Part shown: piece by piece, positions 63,224 through 64,000 of the stretch
Layout of the letters: every line of letters begins with the position of its first letter
Numbering within the stretch: the stretch's first letter is position 1
NCBI GenBank assembly: GCA_028290825.1
Contig: JAQGJB010000015.1
Location: 1-64,000 of the forward strand
Source of the DNA: Micavibrio sp.
Lineage (GTDB): Bacteria > Pseudomonadota > Alphaproteobacteria > Micavibrionales > Micavibrionaceae
Direction: 5' to 3'
DNA: 64,000 nt
Notes under the pieces: model-generated
The model's database searches: none
What the model was told of the DNA's origin: nothing
Seen by the model: the letters and a program-made list of their open reading frames with translations, nothing else
Position numbers and translations under genes: made by a program

Positions 63224-64000
63224 ATGACACAGCAAACCGTCCACTTTATATACGACCCTTGCAAGCAGCCCGATGCGGATTTTGCGGCAGACCTGATTGC
63301 GGTTCTGGGTCAGGCTCCCGCGCACAGCGCGCAGAATATTGTCACCATCGGGGGTGATGGGACCCTCCTCCACGCGCTGCATCATGCGCAGGGAAAAAGG
63401 GTGCTGGGCCTCGTCCCACCGGGCAGCAACAGCCGCGGGTTCTGGACCAACCGGAACATCGATAACCCGGCAGCGTTGTGTACGGTTCTGACCGCCGCAA
63501 GATCCTACCCCATTAAACCGTTGCAGGTTGATATTACCTTTGCCGACGGCACCACCACGATGCGCCAAGCGTATAATGACGTTTCCATCCGCCCCGTGGC
63601 GCAGGCGGCATCTGCAGGATTAAAGGCCAGCTACAATCTTCCGGCGGAGGATATCAGCATTCAGTCTGCCCTGCTGAACCTGCGGGTGGAATTTGCCAAA
63701 GCGGTGCTCGGCCCGCACAGGATCATGGGCGGCGGGCTGGTGTTCGCAACGCCGCTGGGGTCGACGGCGATGAATAAAAGCTATGGCGGACCATCCGCGG
63801 ATATCCGCAATGAGGTGATCGTGATGACAGGCATCGGCATCAGCGAACCGCCGGGTGGGTTTAATTCCGTTGTAAACCGCGATGACACACGGTTTACCAT
63901 TGAGGTCCTGTCGCGGGAAAAGCGTCCGGTGATTATCAGTTTCGATAGTTTCGGCCTTATCGCCAACGCGGCGGGCAGCCCGGTTAGCTCAATTAAAATT
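63224..64000 (+). CDS. nadK: NAD kinase family protein, partial (3' end beyond window)
   Basis: The frame opens at ATG 63224 (AGGAATTT upstream) and stays open to the window edge (259 codons). The diacylglycerol/NAD-kinase motif IVTIGGDGTLLHALH is present, and the conserved catalytic stretch reads GLVFATPLGSTAMNKSYGGP. The usual NxGxLGF is replaced by PPGSNSRGFWTN, so this is a divergent member. It would phosphorylate NAD to NADP. Nearness to nadD suits an NAD role. Confidence 0.82.
   Translation, partial: MTQQTVHFIYDPCKQPDADFAADLIAVLGQAPAHSAQNIVTIGGDGTLLHALHHAQGKRVLGLVPPGSNSRGFWTNRNIDNPAALCTVLTAARSYPIKPLQVDITFADGTTTMRQAYNDVSIRPVAQAASAGLKASYNLPAEDISIQSALLNLRVEFAKAVLGPHRIMGGGLVFATPLGSTAMNKSYGGPSADIRNEVIVMTGIGISEPPGGFNSVVNRDDTRFTIEVLSREKRPVIISFDSFGLIANAAGSPVSSIKI

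Overview
This window looks like a chromosomal segment of a free-living alphaproteobacterium. Pointers are the ffh-rpsP-rimM-(UPF0314/DUF2585)-trmD-rplS-leuCDB gene order, the dapF-mtaB-HAD and ftsY cluster, a DUF2336 gene and a pyruvate phosphate dikinase. GC content is moderate, with many short intrinsic terminators. I suspect a lineage near Micavibrionales or Rhodospirillales, but this is a guess from gene content. There are no rRNA or tRNA genes, insertion sequences, prophage or CRISPR arrays, so this is core genome plus two large accessory-type operons.

Layout. (1) 1-9.2 kb: a partial DUF2336 gene, a self-contained mini-gene, AMP nucleosidase, ftsY, the minus-strand dapF-mtaB-HAD operon and two plus-strand genes of unknown function. 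(2) 9.2-14.3 kb: ffh, rpsP, rimM, a DUF2585 membrane protein, trmD and rplS, i.e. protein targeting, ribosome and tRNA maturation. (3) 14.3-21.4 kb: the leucine pathway genes leuC, leuD and leuB, with an unknown gene, an HD hydrolase and a reverse-strand acyltransferase between leuC and leuD. (4) 21.4-38.6 kb: a minus-strand type IV pilus locus of MSHA-like architecture. It holds the assembly ATPase, platform protein, a PilM/PilN-like fusion, PilO-like and PilP-like proteins, an ABC ATPase, a TPR protein, prepilin peptidase, PilT, PilU, an MshL-like secretin, an ABC-2 permease, a membrane protein, a membrane-embedded AraC-type regulator and a prepilin. (5) 38.6-52.8 kb: a TerA/TerD-like pair, ppdK, small secreted proteins, an alpha2-type glycyl-tRNA synthetase, an S49 peptidase, a tRNA methyltransferase-like gene, a polyprenyl diphosphate synthase and a glycoside hydrolase. 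(6) 53-60.5 kb: a chemotaxis operon (soluble PAS-PAS receptor, cheY, cheZ, cheA, cheW, a second cheY, cheB, cheR). (7) 60.5-64 kb: an Atm1-type ABC exporter, nadD and a truncated NAD kinase gene.

Most notable: cheA carries one in-frame TAA that separates its phosphotransfer and dimerisation half from its kinase half. A small gene at 49.4-49.9 kb appears frameshifted. The pilus locus carries an ABC transporter split across the operon, reminiscent of Myxococcus PilH/PilI, together with a fused PilM-PilN-like protein and a seven-helix AraC-family regulator. Pilus extension/retraction and chemotaxis genes in one window fit a surface-motile or surface-attaching lifestyle, but that link is inference.
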